The position numbers and the translations under genes are program-made. The notes under the pieces are model-generated. The model did not search any database. It was not told the origin of the DNA and was given only the letters and a program-made list of their open reading frames with translations. Source: Novosphingobium sp. G106 (GTDB taxonomy: Bacteria; Pseudomonadota; Alphaproteobacteria; Sphingomonadales; Sphingomonadaceae). From it: DNA of 64,000 nucleotides. Of this stretch, positions 44,708 to 54,556 are shown piece after piece. Location: the NCBI RefSeq assembly GCF_019075875.1, contig NZ_JAHOOZ010000001.1, positions 4,154,001 through 4,218,000 of the forward strand. The letters run 5' to 3'. How positions within the stretch are numbered: position 1 is the first letter of the stretch; every line of letters starts with the position of its first letter.

Positions 44708-45402
44708 CTTGGCGCGGCGCCGCGCTGCTGGCTCTGGCCATACCGGCTCCGGCGCTAGCCCAGGCCTATCAGTGCACCCCGCCGCAGCGGTTCGATCCAG
44801 TGCGGCCGATTCAGCCCGACGGGCCGCCGCGGCGGGTGCCGATCGCGGGCTATACGCTGGCGGCGAGTTGGTCGCCCGAATATTGCCGGCGGCCGCAGGA
44901 CAAGGCCTCGATGCAGTGCTCTGGCGCCAACGGCCGCTTCGGCTTCGTGCTCCACGGGCTCTGGCCCGAGGCGGGCAGCGGGCCCCCGCCGCAATGGTGC
45001 TCGCTGACGCCGCGGCCCTCGGCTCAGGTCATCCGCCGCAACCTCTGCATGACGCCGGTGCCCTGGCTGCTCGAGCACGAATGGGCCAAGCACGGCAGTT
45101 GCATGGCGAAGACGCCCGAGACCTATTACCGTGCCGCCGGCGCGCTCTGGCGCTCGCTGCGCTGGCCCGATGCCGACCGCCTCTCGCGCCAGGACGGGCT
45201 GACCGCCGGCGACCTGCGTCGCGCTTTCGTCGAGCGCAATCCAGACTGGAAGTTGGAGCAGATCGGCGTGCTGGCCAGTGACACCGGCTGGCTGCGCGAA
45301 GTGCACCTCTGCTATGGCCGCGACTTCATGCCCGCGGCCTGCGACCGCCAGAGTTTCGGCCCACCCGATTCGGCAACGCTGAAGATCTGGCGCGGGCTCT
45401 AG
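44704..45402 (+). CDS. Ribonuclease T2, secreted
   Basis: 232 residues. Signal peptide 1-20 (ending APALAQA). Catalytic segments CAS I FVLHGLWP (His84) and CAS II HEWAKHGSC (His125, Glu126, Lys129, His130). Six or more Cys support disulfides in the periplasm. It cleaves RNA through a 2',3'-cyclic phosphate. Coupled by ATGA to nadC, an odd functional partner; it may feed nucleotide scavenging. Confidence 0.92.
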   Translation: MTWRGAALLALAIPAPALAQAYQCTPPQRFDPVRPIQPDGPPRRVPIAGYTLAASWSPEYCRRPQDKASMQCSGANGRFGFVLHGLWPEAGSGPPPQWCSLTPRPSAQVIRRNLCMTPVPWLLEHEWAKHGSCMAKTPETYYRAAGALWRSLRWPDADRLSRQDGLTAGDLRRAFVERNPDWKLEQIGVLASDTGWLREVHLCYGRDFMPAACDRQSFGPPDSATLKIWRGL

Positions 45403-45854
45403 CGCCGCTCGCGGAAAAATCCGCGCAACAGTTCAGCCGCCTCGGCCTCGCCGATCCCCGGATAGACTTCAGGCCGGTGCAGGCACTGGTCCTGCTCGAA
45501 CACCCGCGCGCCGTGCTCGACCGCGCCGCCCTTGGGATCGGACGCTCCGTAATAGACCTTGGCGATTCGCGCGTGGGCGATGGCGCCGGCGCACATCGCA
45601 CAGGGCTCGAGCGTGACCCAGAGTTCGCAGCCGTCGAGCCGCTCGTTGCCGATCGCCTGCGCCGCCGAGCGAATCGCCAGCAGCTCGGCATGGGCGGTAG
45701 GATCTCTGAGGGTGCGCGGGGCATTGTGCGCGGTAGCGATCACCGCACCGTCCTTGACCACGACCGCACCGATCGGCACTTCGCCCGCAGCCACGGCCTT
45801 CCCGGCCTCGGCGAGCGCAAGCGCCATCGGTTCAGGAAGCGGCCAGCGTGACAT
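45399..45854 (-). CDS. tadA: tRNA-specific adenosine deaminase
   Basis: 151 residues. Zinc and catalytic motifs HAE (55-57) and PCAMC (84-88), with [12 protein letters not shown] before and [18 protein letters not shown] after. TadA converts A34 to inosine in tRNA-Arg. Start at 45854; ATG 45827 is an alternative. Convergent with the RNase T2 gene, sharing 4 bp. Confidence 0.9.
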   Translation of the reverse strand: MSRWPLPEPMALALAEAGKAVAAGEVPIGAVVVKDGAVIATAHNAPRTLRDPTAHAELLAIRSAAQAIGNERLDGCELWVTLEPCAMCAGAIAHARIAKVYYGASDPKGGAVEHGARVFEQDQCLHRPEVYPGIGEAEAAELLRGFFRERR

Positions 45855-45891
45855 CCGAGCGGCGCTAACACCTCGCCCCCCTGTGCACAAC

Positions 45892-45920
45892 TTGACCTTG
45901 GCGGGTGGAATCGGTAAGGG
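45892..45920 (+). promoter_or_regulatory. Candidate rpmB promoter
   Basis: TTGACC, a 17-bp spacer and TAAGGG lie 47 bp before the rpmB ATG. The -35 match is good (5 of 6); the -10 is weak. Confidence 0.4.
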
Positions 45921-45966
45921 CGCCGCTCCCCCGTTATGGGCCAGCATTTTCGAAGCGAGTAAAACC

Positions 45967-46254
45967 ATGTCCCGCATTTGCGAACTGACCGGCAAGGGCC
46001 GCCAAGTCGGCAACAACGTCAGCCACGCCAACAACAAGACCAAGCGCGTGTTCCTGCCCAACCTGCAGAACGTCACGCTGCTGTCCGACGGCCTGGAGCG
46101 CAGCTTCAAGTTCCGCGTCTCGACGCACGGCCTGCGTTCGGTCGAGCATGTCGGCGGCCTGGACAACTGGCTGCTGAAGGCGGCCGACGCCAAGCTGTCG
46201 CCGCGCGCGCTTAAGGTGAAGCGCGACCTCGCCAAGAAGCAGGTCGCCGCCTAA
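45967..46254 (+). CDS. rpmB: 50S ribosomal protein L28
   Basis: 95 residues. [20 protein letters not shown] and [15 protein letters not shown] are the standard L28 start; the C-terminal extension ([20 protein letters not shown]) is usual in alphaproteobacteria. Monocistronic with a terminator 27 bp after the stop. Start is fixed by the conserved N-terminus. The short SD is weak (GCGAG), common for this gene. Confidence 0.96.
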   Translation: MSRICELTGKGRQVGNNVSHANNKTKRVFLPNLQNVTLLSDGLERSFKFRVSTHGLRSVEHVGGLDNWLLKAADAKLSPRALKVKRDLAKKQVAA

Positions 46255-46280
46255 ACCTCTTTCAGAGGCAATTCGCTGAA

Positions 46281-46309
46281 GGGCGCGGGGTAACCCCTCG
46301 CGCCTTTTT
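46281..46309 (+). terminator. rpmB intrinsic terminator
   Basis: GGGCGCGGGG and CCCCTCGCGCC pair with a one-base bulge around TAA, followed by TTTTT. Confidence 0.8.
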
Positions 46310-46401
46310 GCGTGCATGAGGCTTTTTCCAGCTGACGCTGGAAGCGGCACCGGCCCGCTCCCCCACCCGTGCCGCGTCTGGTTCAGCCTTGCTGAACCCC
46401 A

Positions 46402-47391
46402 TCAGGGCAGCCGCGCCGGGTCTACCACCATCTTCCAGAGCAGCGTGCGCTGGGTCACCGCATGATTATCGTCGGAGATCAGCCAGACGGTGACCCGACC
46501 GTCGGCGCGCGGCTCGATCGCCATGCCTTCGAAATTGTCGACCGGAAGACTCGATGTCAGCTTGGCGACCTCGGTGGCATGCCAGACCACGCCGGGGCGG
46601 ATCTCGGCGGGATCGGCTATCGTGATCCGCCCCCCGAAATGCAGCGGAAACGGCCATAGCAACCGGCGCTGGAGCACGAGTACGCGGCCATCGGGCAATT
46701 GGGCCATGTCGGTGACGCTGAAATTGGGCGAGCCGGAGAAGCTGAATTCCACGCCCCTGTCTCCCCGCAGCGGATCGCGCGGGAACAGCACCGCCGGATG
46801 CAGCCGCGGTTCGAAGAAGCCGGTGAACCCCTCCTCGATCACGACGAAGCGGCCGTCGTGCAGCCGCACCATGGCCTCGGGCCCGACATTGCGCGGCCAA
46901 TCGTGCATCAGGACGGGCCTGATATTGACGAAACTGCGGAAGGCGGGATCGATCCGCGAGATCGCGTTGCTGTCCTCCCGCGCGACCCAGACGGTCCCGG
47001 TCGCGGGATCCTGGGTCGCGGCTTCGGTATCCCGATTCTTGCGTATGCGTTCGAACCCCGGCAGCACCTCGGCCGAGATTGGCCGAGCATAGGGGACGCC
47101 CGGCGGCGAGAATTCGAAACGCCGGGCATTGTCGCCGATCGCCATCAGCCGCCCACCCGGCCTCGGCAGCAGTGCCGAATAGCCGCCGAAGGCACTGTAG
47201 TCGCTGGTCAGCGACCAAGCCCGCTCCAGCTCGAAGGCACCGAGATGATGCGCCAGTTCGGCTTTGGGCGGCAGCTTCACCTCGGCAAAGCGGATCGAGG
47301 CCGTGGGATTCCAGGGTGCTGCCGTCTGATAGAACCACATCCCCGGCGCGAGCCCCAGGATCAGCAGCAGGGCGAGGAGGACGCGGCGCAC
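46402..47391 (-). CDS. Exported esterase-like protein of the phytase-like family
   Basis: 329 residues with GTG start. An N-terminal hydrophobic segment (3-20) gives a signal or anchor. Repeated beta-propeller-like blocks follow: RLMAIGDNARRFEF, GTVWVAREDSNAISRI, VGPEAMVRLHDGRFVVIEEG, NFEGMAIEPRADGR. These match 'esterase-like activity of phytase' proteins; the actual substrate is unknown. It sits downstream of the TonB receptor on the same strand, but a terminator separates them. Confidence 0.75.
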   Translation of the reverse strand: MRRVLLALLLILGLAPGMWFYQTAAPWNPTASIRFAEVKLPPKAELAHHLGAFELERAWSLTSDYSAFGGYSALLPRPGGRLMAIGDNARRFEFSPPGVPYARPISAEVLPGFERIRKNRDTEAATQDPATGTVWVAREDSNAISRIDPAFRSFVNIRPVLMHDWPRNVGPEAMVRLHDGRFVVIEEGFTGFFEPRLHPAVLFPRDPLRGDRGVEFSFSGSPNFSVTDMAQLPDGRVLVLQRRLLWPFPLHFGGRITIADPAEIRPGVVWHATEVAKLTSSLPVDNFEGMAIEPRADGRVTVWLISDDNHAVTQRTLLWKMVVDPARLP

Positions 47392-47456
47392 GGGTCAGGG
47401 CATAGCGGATCGCGCCGGATCGGCAAGCATCGGCCAGGCTGAGTCGATGCGCGACG

Positions 47457-47485
47457 AAAAAGGGCGGCGGATTGCTCCGCCGCCC
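47457..47485 (-). terminator. Terminator of the TonB receptor gene
   Basis: On the minus strand GGGCGGCGGA, loop GCAA, TCCGCCGCCC forms a perfect 10-bp stem followed by TTTTT, 33 bp past the stop codon. Confidence 0.9.
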
Positions 47486-47518
47486 TGCTCGAAAGGCCTC
47501 GCGACCTCTACGAGATCG

Positions 47519-50416
47519 TCAGAACTTCGCCCTTACGCCCGCATAGAGCCGACGACCGAGCAGGTCGTAGGTGCTCGCGACGGTATTGCTGCCCGGCCAC
47601 TGGTTGGTGAGGTCGGCAACGATCGGCGGCTGCTTGTCGAACAGGTTGTTCACGCCGAAGTAGACCTCGTAGTTCTTGTCCTCGCCGACCGTGAACTTCG
47701 CCTGGATGTCCGAATAGGTATAGGCGGGGATCCGGTCCTCGTTGGTGGTCGTTACGACAGGGCTGAAGTAACGGAAGGTGTAGGCAAGGGTAAAGGGCCC
47801 GGTCTGGTAGGCGAGGTTGGCCGTCACCTGATCCCGGAAGCCCGTACCGATGTTCTGGCTGGTGCCGTAGACATCCGCGACGCCCACCTGGTGGCTGACG
47901 AAGGCGCCGGCAAACGGCGTCTTGTCCTGCTTGAACTTGTGGTTCCAGAACACGCTGAGGTTCACGCTTTCATCCGGGCCGAAGAGGTGCGGCCTGAACG
48001 CGTAGTGGACCTGGGTGTCGAGTCCGGACACCTGATAGGACGCACCGTTCAGGAAGATCGCATCGACCGACTTGATGATGCCCGTGGCAGGATCGCGGGT
48101 CACGTTGCTGCAGAAGTTCGGATCACTGGTTGCCACGCACTGATTGACCGAATCCTGGAAATCGACCTGCGTGATCGCGTTGTTGACCTTGATGTTGTAG
48201 TAATCGACCGAAAGATCAAAGCCGCGGAAGAAGCTGGGCGTGAAGGTGCCGCCCAGCGTCAGCGTGTTGGTCGATTCGGCGCCAAGGTTCGCGTTGCCGC
48301 CGATGGTGCCGCTGATCGTCTGGATCTGCGCCAGCGAATAGTTGAACGTCGGGTGCGTCTTCAGATAGTTCGCGATGCCCGGGATGGCCTTGCAGGCAGC
48401 CGACAGCGGCAGCGGGCCGCCGGCAATCGGATCGTCACCGTTGCCGCCGTTCTGGTCGCAGGGATCGATCACCGCCGGCGCGGTGTTGGCCGCGCCCGAG
48501 TACAGCTCGTTGACATTGGGGGCGCGGACCGCGCGGGCATAGATCGCGCGGAAGCGGATGTCCGAGACCGGGGCGTAGGTGCCGCCGAACTTGTACGACA
48601 CGAACCCGCCGACGGTCGAATAGTCGGCATAGCGAACCGCGCCTTCGAGGCTCAGTTCCTGCGCGAACGGAACGTTGCGGAGCAGCGGAATGCTGACTTC
48701 GCCGTAGACTTCCTTCGAATCGTACTTGCCCACCGTGTTGGCCGCCTGCTGGAACGAACTCCAGCCCGACTGGGTGAACGGATCGTAGAACTGTTCCGAT
48801 TTCTCGCGATGGTATTCGGCGCCGACCGCGATCTGCACCGCGCCGGCGGGCAGCTGGAAAAGCGAGCCGGAGAGATTGAGCGCGGCAACGTCCTGCGTGC
48901 CCGTGCGCTGCAGGTCATAGACCGCCGTGTCACCCACATTGGCGCCGGGCACCAGGGCACCCTTGCCGGTGTAAGTGCGGAGCCACTTGATCATCGCGGG
49001 CGTGACGGTGTTGAAGCCGAAGATGTTGATCGGGACGCAGCCGGCGGCTTGCGCTGCCGGATCGGTGCAGCCCTGGAGCGCTGCGCCGTAGTTGGTCATC
49101 ATGATTGCGTCGCCCGACGTGTGGTCCTTCACCCGGCTGTGTTCGTAGTACGCCTCGTACTTCCAGTTCGAACCGATATCGCCCTTCACACCGAGCACGC
49201 CGCGATAGTAATCGCGTTCGCTGGCGGCGCTGCGGTCGAAGATGCCGTTCGAGCGACGACGGAAGTAGATGATGTCACCGGCCGTCGCATTGCGGATCGC
49301 TGCGGGTACGTACTGTTGTGTCTTCGGGATACCGCTGAAGGCAGAACCGTCGAAATTGTACACGGTCTGGCCCTGCGCGCCCTGATCGTCGACCGCCAGC
49401 GGCTCGACGGCCGAGCGGGCCGTGGTCCTGGAATAGGTGAATTCGCCGAACACGGTCACCGCCGGGCTGAACTCGTAGTCCCCCGTGACCGAGCCCAGGT
49501 AACGCCGGCTCGGCGTCGTCAGCAGGCGATCACCATTACGGTTGTAGCCGTCGATGGCAGCGCTTTGATAGGGCTTGACCGCATTGGCGGAGTTGAAGGT
49601 GTAAGTCGTCCCGGCAGCAGGGCTGAAGGTCGGCGAGCCGCCGGTGTCGAACAGGCCCTGCGCGGCATAGGAGCTCTTGTTGGGTACGTCGACCGCCGAA
49701 TAGGCGCGACTGCGCGCGTAGACCGGCTCGTCATTTGTGAAGGTGAAATTGGCGATCACGTGGCCGCGACCGTCGGAGAAGGTCTTGCCGGCGGTGATGG
49801 CGGCGAGCTGGTTGCCGGCATCGCCGCGGTCCGAAACGCCGCCCTGCATGTGCAGCTGGATGCCGTCGAACTTCTTCTTCAGGATGATATTGACCACGCC
49901 GGCGACCGCGTCCGAACCGTAGACCGCGGAGGTGCCGCCGGTGGCGATCTCGATGCGATCGATCAGGTCGGGCGCGATGTTGTTGAGGTCGACCGCGCTG
50001 TCGCCCGGCGTACCGACGCTGCGGCGGCCGTTTATCAGCACCAGCGTCCGCGAGGTGCCGAGGTTGCGCAGGTTGACGGTCGAGATGCCGTTGTCGAAGT
50101 TAGAGAAGTTCGAGGCCGACTTGTCGAGCGACTGACCAGCGATCGGAATGTCGCGAATGGCGTCGAGAGCGTTGGTCTGGCCCTTGTTCTGGATAGCCTG
50201 ATCAGTGACCACCGAGATCGGGATGGACGCTTGCAGATCGGGCCGGGAGATGCGCGATCCGGTGACGACAATCGCTTCGGCTTCATCGGCGGTGCCTTCG
50301 GACTTCGCCGCGGGCGCGGTGTCCTGGGCGAACGAAGGTGTGGACAGCAAGGCAATGCCGACAGCCATCGCTGCTGCACCGACTTTCAGCGCAGCAAAGT
50401 TCGTCATGGTTTTCAT
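47519..50416 (-). CDS. TonB-dependent outer membrane receptor
   Basis: 965 residues. Signal peptide 1-30 (STPSFAQ), plug domain beginning EAIVVTGSRISRPDLQ with SGTSAVYGSDAVAG-like text (GGTSAVYGSDAVAGVVNIIL), and a long barrel ending YAGVRAKF with the terminal Phe needed for Bam insertion. Conserved FRAIYARAVRAPNVNELYSG lies in the barrel. The plug has QNKGQTNALDAI, resembling the sphingomonad receptors for plant-derived sugars or aromatics. The ligand is unknown. Long nested hairpin immediately upstream. Confidence 0.92.
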   Translation of the reverse strand: MKTMTNFAALKVGAAAMAVGIALLSTPSFAQDTAPAAKSEGTADEAEAIVVTGSRISRPDLQASIPISVVTDQAIQNKGQTNALDAIRDIPIAGQSLDKSASNFSNFDNGISTVNLRNLGTSRTLVLINGRRSVGTPGDSAVDLNNIAPDLIDRIEIATGGTSAVYGSDAVAGVVNIILKKKFDGIQLHMQGGVSDRGDAGNQLAAITAGKTFSDGRGHVIANFTFTNDEPVYARSRAYSAVDVPNKSSYAAQGLFDTGGSPTFSPAAGTTYTFNSANAVKPYQSAAIDGYNRNGDRLLTTPSRRYLGSVTGDYEFSPAVTVFGEFTYSRTTARSAVEPLAVDDQGAQGQTVYNFDGSAFSGIPKTQQYVPAAIRNATAGDIIYFRRRSNGIFDRSAASERDYYRGVLGVKGDIGSNWKYEAYYEHSRVKDHTSGDAIMMTNYGAALQGCTDPAAQAAGCVPINIFGFNTVTPAMIKWLRTYTGKGALVPGANVGDTAVYDLQRTGTQDVAALNLSGSLFQLPAGAVQIAVGAEYHREKSEQFYDPFTQSGWSSFQQAANTVGKYDSKEVYGEVSIPLLRNVPFAQELSLEGAVRYADYSTVGGFVSYKFGGTYAPVSDIRFRAIYARAVRAPNVNELYSGAANTAPAVIDPCDQNGGNGDDPIAGGPLPLSAACKAIPGIANYLKTHPTFNYSLAQIQTISGTIGGNANLGAESTNTLTLGGTFTPSFFRGFDLSVDYYNIKVNNAITQVDFQDSVNQCVATSDPNFCSNVTRDPATGIIKSVDAIFLNGASYQVSGLDTQVHYAFRPHLFGPDESVNLSVFWNHKFKQDKTPFAGAFVSHQVGVADVYGTSQNIGTGFRDQVTANLAYQTGPFTLAYTFRYFSPVVTTTNEDRIPAYTYSDIQAKFTVGEDKNYEVYFGVNNLFDKQPPIVADLTNQWPGSNTVASTYDLLGRRLYAGVRAKF

Positions 50417-50440
50417 GGTTTGGGACCCCTGGGTTCAAAG

Positions 50441-50524
50441 GGCTGCCCGCCAATCCGCCTGAAGCGCAAAAATGCATGTCCGCGCTCCGGGAAAAGCGCG
50501 GACTTCAGGCGGATTGGGACAGCC
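50441..50524. repeat. Nested inverted repeat in the TonB receptor 5' region
   Basis: Outer arms CCAATCCGCCTGAA (50450-50463) and TTCAGGCGGATTGG (50504-50517) pair perfectly over 14 bp. Inner arms GTCCGCGCT (50478-50486) and AGCGCGGAC (50495-50503) pair over 9 bp. GGCTG/CAGCC extends the outside. A 14-nt bulge lies on one side. It starts 24 bp upstream of the receptor start codon, within the 276-bp gap 50417-50692, which has no gene. Confidence 0.8.
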
Positions 50525-50692
50525 TCGTGGATAAAAACTCACATGGCTGAAAGTTCCGCTTGGGGCTATATACTGACAATGCTGTAAGGTCGGTTTTTGC
50601 GCGATATGTAACAATCCTGCAACACATGCACCGTTGGCTCCGCACAGGCGTGCCGAGTGTAATGCTTATCAAGTAGTTGGAATTGGCCGGAT

Positions 50693-51559
50693 TTATCCGG
50701 CTAGTTCATCGGCCCCGTGAACAGGATCGGATCGAGGCGCAGAATCGCGCCATTTAATGCCCCAGTGCAGATGCGGGCCGGTCGCGCGGCCGGTCATGCC
50801 GATCCGGGCGATGATCTGGCCCTGCTTCACCGCCTCACCCTGGTGCACGAGAATCTGCGAGCAATGCAGGAAGGCGCTGTTGAGCCCCATCCCGTGGTCG
50901 ATCATCAGCAGGTTGCCCTCGAGCGTGAACGGGCTGGCCGCGGCGAGGATGACGACCCCGTCGGCTGGCGCGGTGATCGCGGCGCCCGCCCCGCCCGCTA
51001 TGTCGGTGCCTGAATGATAGGAACCCGGCACACCGTTGTAGATGCGCTGCGAGCCGAACATGCCTGAAAGGCGGCCCCTGGCCGGCCAGGTGAAGCGCTG
51101 CCGCCAGCCCTGGCTGTGGCTGTCGATCGCCCGCGCGGCGTTGATCTGCTTGAGTTCGGCCTCGCGGCGGATGCGGAAGGCCTCGCTCGGCGGTGTGCCG
51201 GGCTTGGGACCGAGCGGAATATATTCGAGCTTCCAGGCGCGCGGTGAGACCGCCAGCGTGCGCGTGATCGCAGTGCCATCGCCAAGCTGGGCGACGAGCC
51301 GCGCCTGCGCGCCCGCGTCGCGGTCAAATGCGAGGAAGAAAGCACCGTCGGGGGCGACGGAAACGGGCTTGCCGTCGAACGTCAGGGCCGCGGTGCCCGC
51401 AGGCGCCGTGCCGCGCGCCCAACCGCCCTGGGTCAGTTCGCCGGCAAGCGCGATGTCCTGCCGCGGCGCGCTGGCGCTCGAGCGGGTTATACCGCTGCCT
51501 ACCGCCACGACCGCTGCCGCACCGGCAAGGCCGAGCACTATGACCAGTGAACGCTTCAC
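50693..51559 (-). CDS. M23-family metallopeptidase (LytM domain)
   Basis: 288 residues with GTG start overlapping DUF2093 (GTGA). One N-terminal membrane anchor (LVIVLGLAGAAAVVAVG). A beta-rich middle domain, then LytM: GSQRIYNGVPGSYHSGTDIA with metal His and Asp, and GPHLHWGIKWR with the second His pair. Both ligands are kept, so it should be an active murein endopeptidase rather than an inactive activator. Confidence 0.9.
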   Translation of the reverse strand: MKRSLVIVLGLAGAAAVVAVGSGITRSSASAPRQDIALAGELTQGGWARGTAPAGTAALTFDGKPVSVAPDGAFFLAFDRDAGAQARLVAQLGDGTAITRTLAVSPRAWKLEYIPLGPKPGTPPSEAFRIRREAELKQINAARAIDSHSQGWRQRFTWPARGRLSGMFGSQRIYNGVPGSYHSGTDIAGGAGAAITAPADGVVILAAASPFTLEGNLLMIDHGMGLNSAFLHCSQILVHQGEAVKQGQIIARIGMTGRATGPHLHWGIKWRDSAPRSDPVHGADELAG

Positions 51560-51759
51560 TTCGCTTCCATCAGTCTCCGCGTCGAGATCTCGCAGCTGGC
51601 ATAGGCCTCCTGCAGTTCCCCACTCCAGTAACGCAGTGCATCGAGCGGAATCTTCTCGCCCGTCACGGCGCAAAGCACATAGCTGCCGGCAGTCACTACG
51701 CGGAAGCCGTTGGGGCCATAGTGCAGCGTGGCGGGGCGATCGTTCGAGGACATCAGCAT
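51556..51759 (-). CDS. DUF2093 family protein
   Basis: 67 residues. ATLHYGPNGFRVVTAGSYVLCAVTG and IPLDALRYWSGELQEAYAS are the family blocks, with one Cys. Start ATG 51759 or 51753; sequence before it has no family match. Small conserved alphaproteobacterial protein of unknown role, coupled to the M23 peptidase and downstream of xseA. Confidence 0.8.
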   Translation of the reverse strand: MLMSSNDRPATLHYGPNGFRVVTAGSYVLCAVTGEKIPLDALRYWSGELQEAYASCEISTRRLMEAK

Positions 51760-51802
51760 GGCAGACACTATAGGAAGCCCCCCCTTCCAAAGCAAATTGG
51801 CC

Positions 51803-53173
51803 TTAAAGCAATTTGCCCTGCTCGGGCGGCGCCGGTTTGTCCTTGCGCGCGGGCGGTGCGGCGCGGACGCCGGCGGGAGTCACAGCCAGTTCGCCGTCGC
51901 GGAAGTGCAACGCCAGCGCCGCCTCCTTGGCCGCCACCGCCTTGCTCACCAGCGTGCGCCCGTCGGCGCCCGTGACGCGGACATAGCCGCGATCGAGGAT
52001 GTTGTCGGGATTGAGCGAGACCATGAGGCGGCCCAGCCCGTCGAGCCTGTCGCGCTGCGCTGCAATCCGGCCCGTAACCAACGCCGGCGTCAGCCGCTGC
52101 GCCGCCAGCCGATGCTTCGCATGATCGAGCCGCGAGGCGAGCAGCGGTGCGGAGAGCCGCGCACGGTCCGCCTGCAAGGCTTGGCGCGCAACGACGATGC
52201 GCTCGCCCAGCCCACGCCGCAGCCGCTCGCCCAGGTCGTCGAGCCGCTGGACGAAAGGCGCGAGTACCGCATCGGCGCGGGGCAGGCGCTGAACGCGCGC
52301 TTCGAGCCGCTCACGCCCCAGCGCCACCGGCCGGGCGACCGCGCGGCGCTTGCGCAGCGCCAGTTCGGCGACCTGGTTGATCAGTTCGCTGCGCACCGGC
52401 ACGGCATGCTCGGCCGCCGCGGTCGGGGTCGGCGCGCGGAGATCGGCGGCGAAATCGGCGAGGGTGGTGTCGGTCTCGTGGCCGACGGCGGAGATCACCG
52501 GGATCGAGCAGCCCGCGATCGCCCGCACCACCACTTCCTCGTTGAACGCCCAGAGGTCCTCGATCGAGCCGCCGCCGCGCGCGACGATGACGAGATCGGG
52601 CCGCGGCACGCGCCCGCCCGGTTCCAGCCGCGAGAAGCCGTTCACCGCCGCCGCCACCTGCTCGGCCGCGCCCTGCCCCTGGACCAGCACCGGCCAGACG
52701 ACGACGTGGCAGCCGAAGCGGTCCGACAGCCGATGCAGGATGTCGCGGATCACCGCCCCGGTGGGTGACGTCACGACGCCAATCACGTCGGGCAGGAACG
52801 GTATCGGCCGCTTGCGCGCGCTGTCGAACAAGCCCTCGGCCTCGAGCCGCGCCTTGGTCTTGGCGAGCAGCGCCAGCAAGGCGCCCTCGCCCGCCACTTC
52901 CATCCGATCGATGACGATCTGGTAGTTCGAACGGCCGGGATAGGTCGTCAGCTTACCCTGGGCGATCACCTCGATCCCGTCCTCGACGCGGAACGGCAGG
53001 TTACCCGCCTGCCCGCGCCACATGACGCCGTCGAGCCGCGCCGATTCGTCCTTGAGGCAGAGGTAAAGATGGCCCGATGCCGCGCGCTTGACGCCCGAAA
53101 GTTCGCCGCGGACGCGGACGAAGCCGAAGCGTTCCTCCACCGTGCGCTTCAGCCGGCCCGAAATCTCGCTCAC
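51803..53173 (-). CDS. xseA: Exodeoxyribonuclease VII large subunit
   Basis: At least 456 residues. N-terminal OB fold (SGHLYLCLKDESARLDGVMW), catalytic domain with TSPTGAVIRDILHRLSDR, VARGGGSIEDLWAFN and SAVGHETDTTLADFAADLRA, then a long helical region. GTG 53173 is the only usual start in frame, yet the family's PLSVSE block begins upstream (DNAAPLSVSE in frame). A run of nine C on the plus strand (53219-53227) breaks the frame from an ATG at about 53234; with eight, that ATG would be in frame. The true start is therefore probably near 53234 and the tract suspect. Confidence 0.9.
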   Translation of the reverse strand: MSEISGRLKRTVEERFGFVRVRGELSGVKRAASGHLYLCLKDESARLDGVMWRGQAGNLPFRVEDGIEVIAQGKLTTYPGRSNYQIVIDRMEVAGEGALLALLAKTKARLEAEGLFDSARKRPIPFLPDVIGVVTSPTGAVIRDILHRLSDRFGCHVVVWPVLVQGQGAAEQVAAAVNGFSRLEPGGRVPRPDLVIVARGGGSIEDLWAFNEEVVVRAIAGCSIPVISAVGHETDTTLADFAADLRAPTPTAAAEHAVPVRSELINQVAELALRKRRAVARPVALGRERLEARVQRLPRADAVLAPFVQRLDDLGERLRRGLGERIVVARQALQADRARLSAPLLASRLDHAKHRLAAQRLTPALVTGRIAAQRDRLDGLGRLMVSLNPDNILDRGYVRVTGADGRTLVSKAVAAKEAALALHFRDGELAVTPAGVRAAPPARKDKPAPPEQGKLL

Positions 53174-53269
53174 CGAAAGAGGCGCGGCGTTGTCCCCCGG
53201 TGTATCCTTCGCTACCAGCCCCCCCCCGGACCATTGGCATCATCGTCATCGGAATAAGAAGGCACGCGT

Positions 53270-54556
53270 ATGAACATCCTGCTGTTGGGATCGGGCGGGC
53301 GCGAACATGCGCTGGCATGGAAGCTCGCGCAATCCCCGCTCTGCGAGACGCTCTACGCTGCGCCCGGCAATCCGGGGATCGCCGAGCAGGCCGAACTGGT
53401 CACGCTCGACGTGACCGACCATGCCGCAGTCGTCGCCTTCTGCGAGGCCAAGCGGATCGGCCTCGTCGTCATCGGCCCCGAGGCGCCGCTGGTCGATGGC
53501 CTGGCCGATACGCTACGTGGCGCCGGCTTCGCGGTCTTCGGTCCCAGCCGCCAGGCCGCGCAGCTCGAAGGCAGCAAGGGCTTCACCAAGGACCTTTGCG
53601 CCCGCGCCAACATCCCCACCGCCGGCTATGAGCGGGTGACCAGCGAAGCGGCCGGCCTCGCCGCACTCGCGCGCTTCGGCGCGCCGGTGGTGATCAAAGC
53701 CGATGGCCTCGCCGCGGGCAAGGGCGTGACCGTGGCCATGACCATGGCCGAGGCAGAAGAGGCCGTGCGCGAGATTTTCAGCGGCCGCTTCGGCGAGGCG
53801 GGCGCAGAGGCCGTGGTCGAGGAGTTTCTCGAAGGCGAGGAAGCCAGCTTCTTCGCGCTGACCGACGGCTCGACGATCATTCCCTTCGGCTCGGCCCAGG
53901 ATCACAAGCGCGTCGGCGACGGCGACACCGGCCCCAACACCGGCGGCATGGGCGCCTATAGCCCGGCGCCGGTGCTGACACCGATGCTGGAAGGCGAAGT
54001 CCTGGCAAAGATCGTCGCGCCGACGGTGCGGGCCATGGCCGACGAAGGCATGCCCTACTCTGGCGTGCTCTATGCCGGGCTGATGCTGACCGCCGAAGGC
54101 CCCAAGCTGATCGAATACAACGCGCGCTTCGGCGATCCCGAATGCCAGGTGCTGATGATGCGGCTGGAAAGCGACCTCGCCGAGATTCTGCTCGCCTGCG
54201 CGGAAAACAAGCTGTCCGCCTGCCAGCAGCCGGTCTTTTCATCCGATACCGCGCTGACCGTGGTCATGGCGGCCGAGGGCTATCCGGGCACGCCCAGGAA
54301 GGGCGGCCGGATCGACGGCATTCCCGCAGCCGAGCATGACGGCGCCAAGGTATTCCACGCCGGGACCGCGCTGGGCATCGACGGCGTGCTGACCGCGGAC
54401 GGCGGCCGGGTGCTCAACGTCACGGCGCGTGGCGCTTCGGTGCGCGCGGCCCAGGCAAAGGCTTATGCCGCGGTGGATGCAATCCGCTTTCCCGAGGGCT
54501 TCTGCCGCCGAGACATCGGCTGGCGTGAGATCGAGCGCGAAGCCTCCAAAGGCTAG
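53270..54556 (+). CDS. purD: Phosphoribosylamine-glycine ligase
   Basis: 428 residues, ATP-grasp. [65 protein letters not shown] and [14 protein letters not shown] are all present. It makes glycinamide ribonucleotide in purine synthesis. The SD is weak (GGAATAAGAAGG region). Convergent with the kinase gene, overlapping by 4 bp. Other pur genes are not local. Confidence 0.95.
   Translation: MNILLLGSGGREHALAWKLAQSPLCETLYAAPGNPGIAEQAELVTLDVTDHAAVVAFCEAKRIGLVVIGPEAPLVDGLADTLRGAGFAVFGPSRQAAQLEGSKGFTKDLCARANIPTAGYERVTSEAAGLAALARFGAPVVIKADGLAAGKGVTVAMTMAEAEEAVREIFSGRFGEAGAEAVVEEFLEGEEASFFALTDGSTIIPFGSAQDHKRVGDGDTGPNTGGMGAYSPAPVLTPMLEGEVLAKIVAPTVRAMADEGMPYSGVLYAGLMLTAEGPKLIEYNARFGDPECQVLMMRLESDLAEILLACAENKLSACQQPVFSSDTALTVVMAAEGYPGTPRKGGRIDGIPAAEHDGAKVFHAGTALGIDGVLTADGGRVLNVTARGASVRAAQAKAYAAVDAIRFPEGFCRRDIGWREIEREASKG

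Noticed and set aside
47447..50587. 1046-residue open frame on the plus strand
   Set aside because: It is the antisense shadow of the TonB receptor, with no signal or family motifs; long antisense frames are expected at this GC content.
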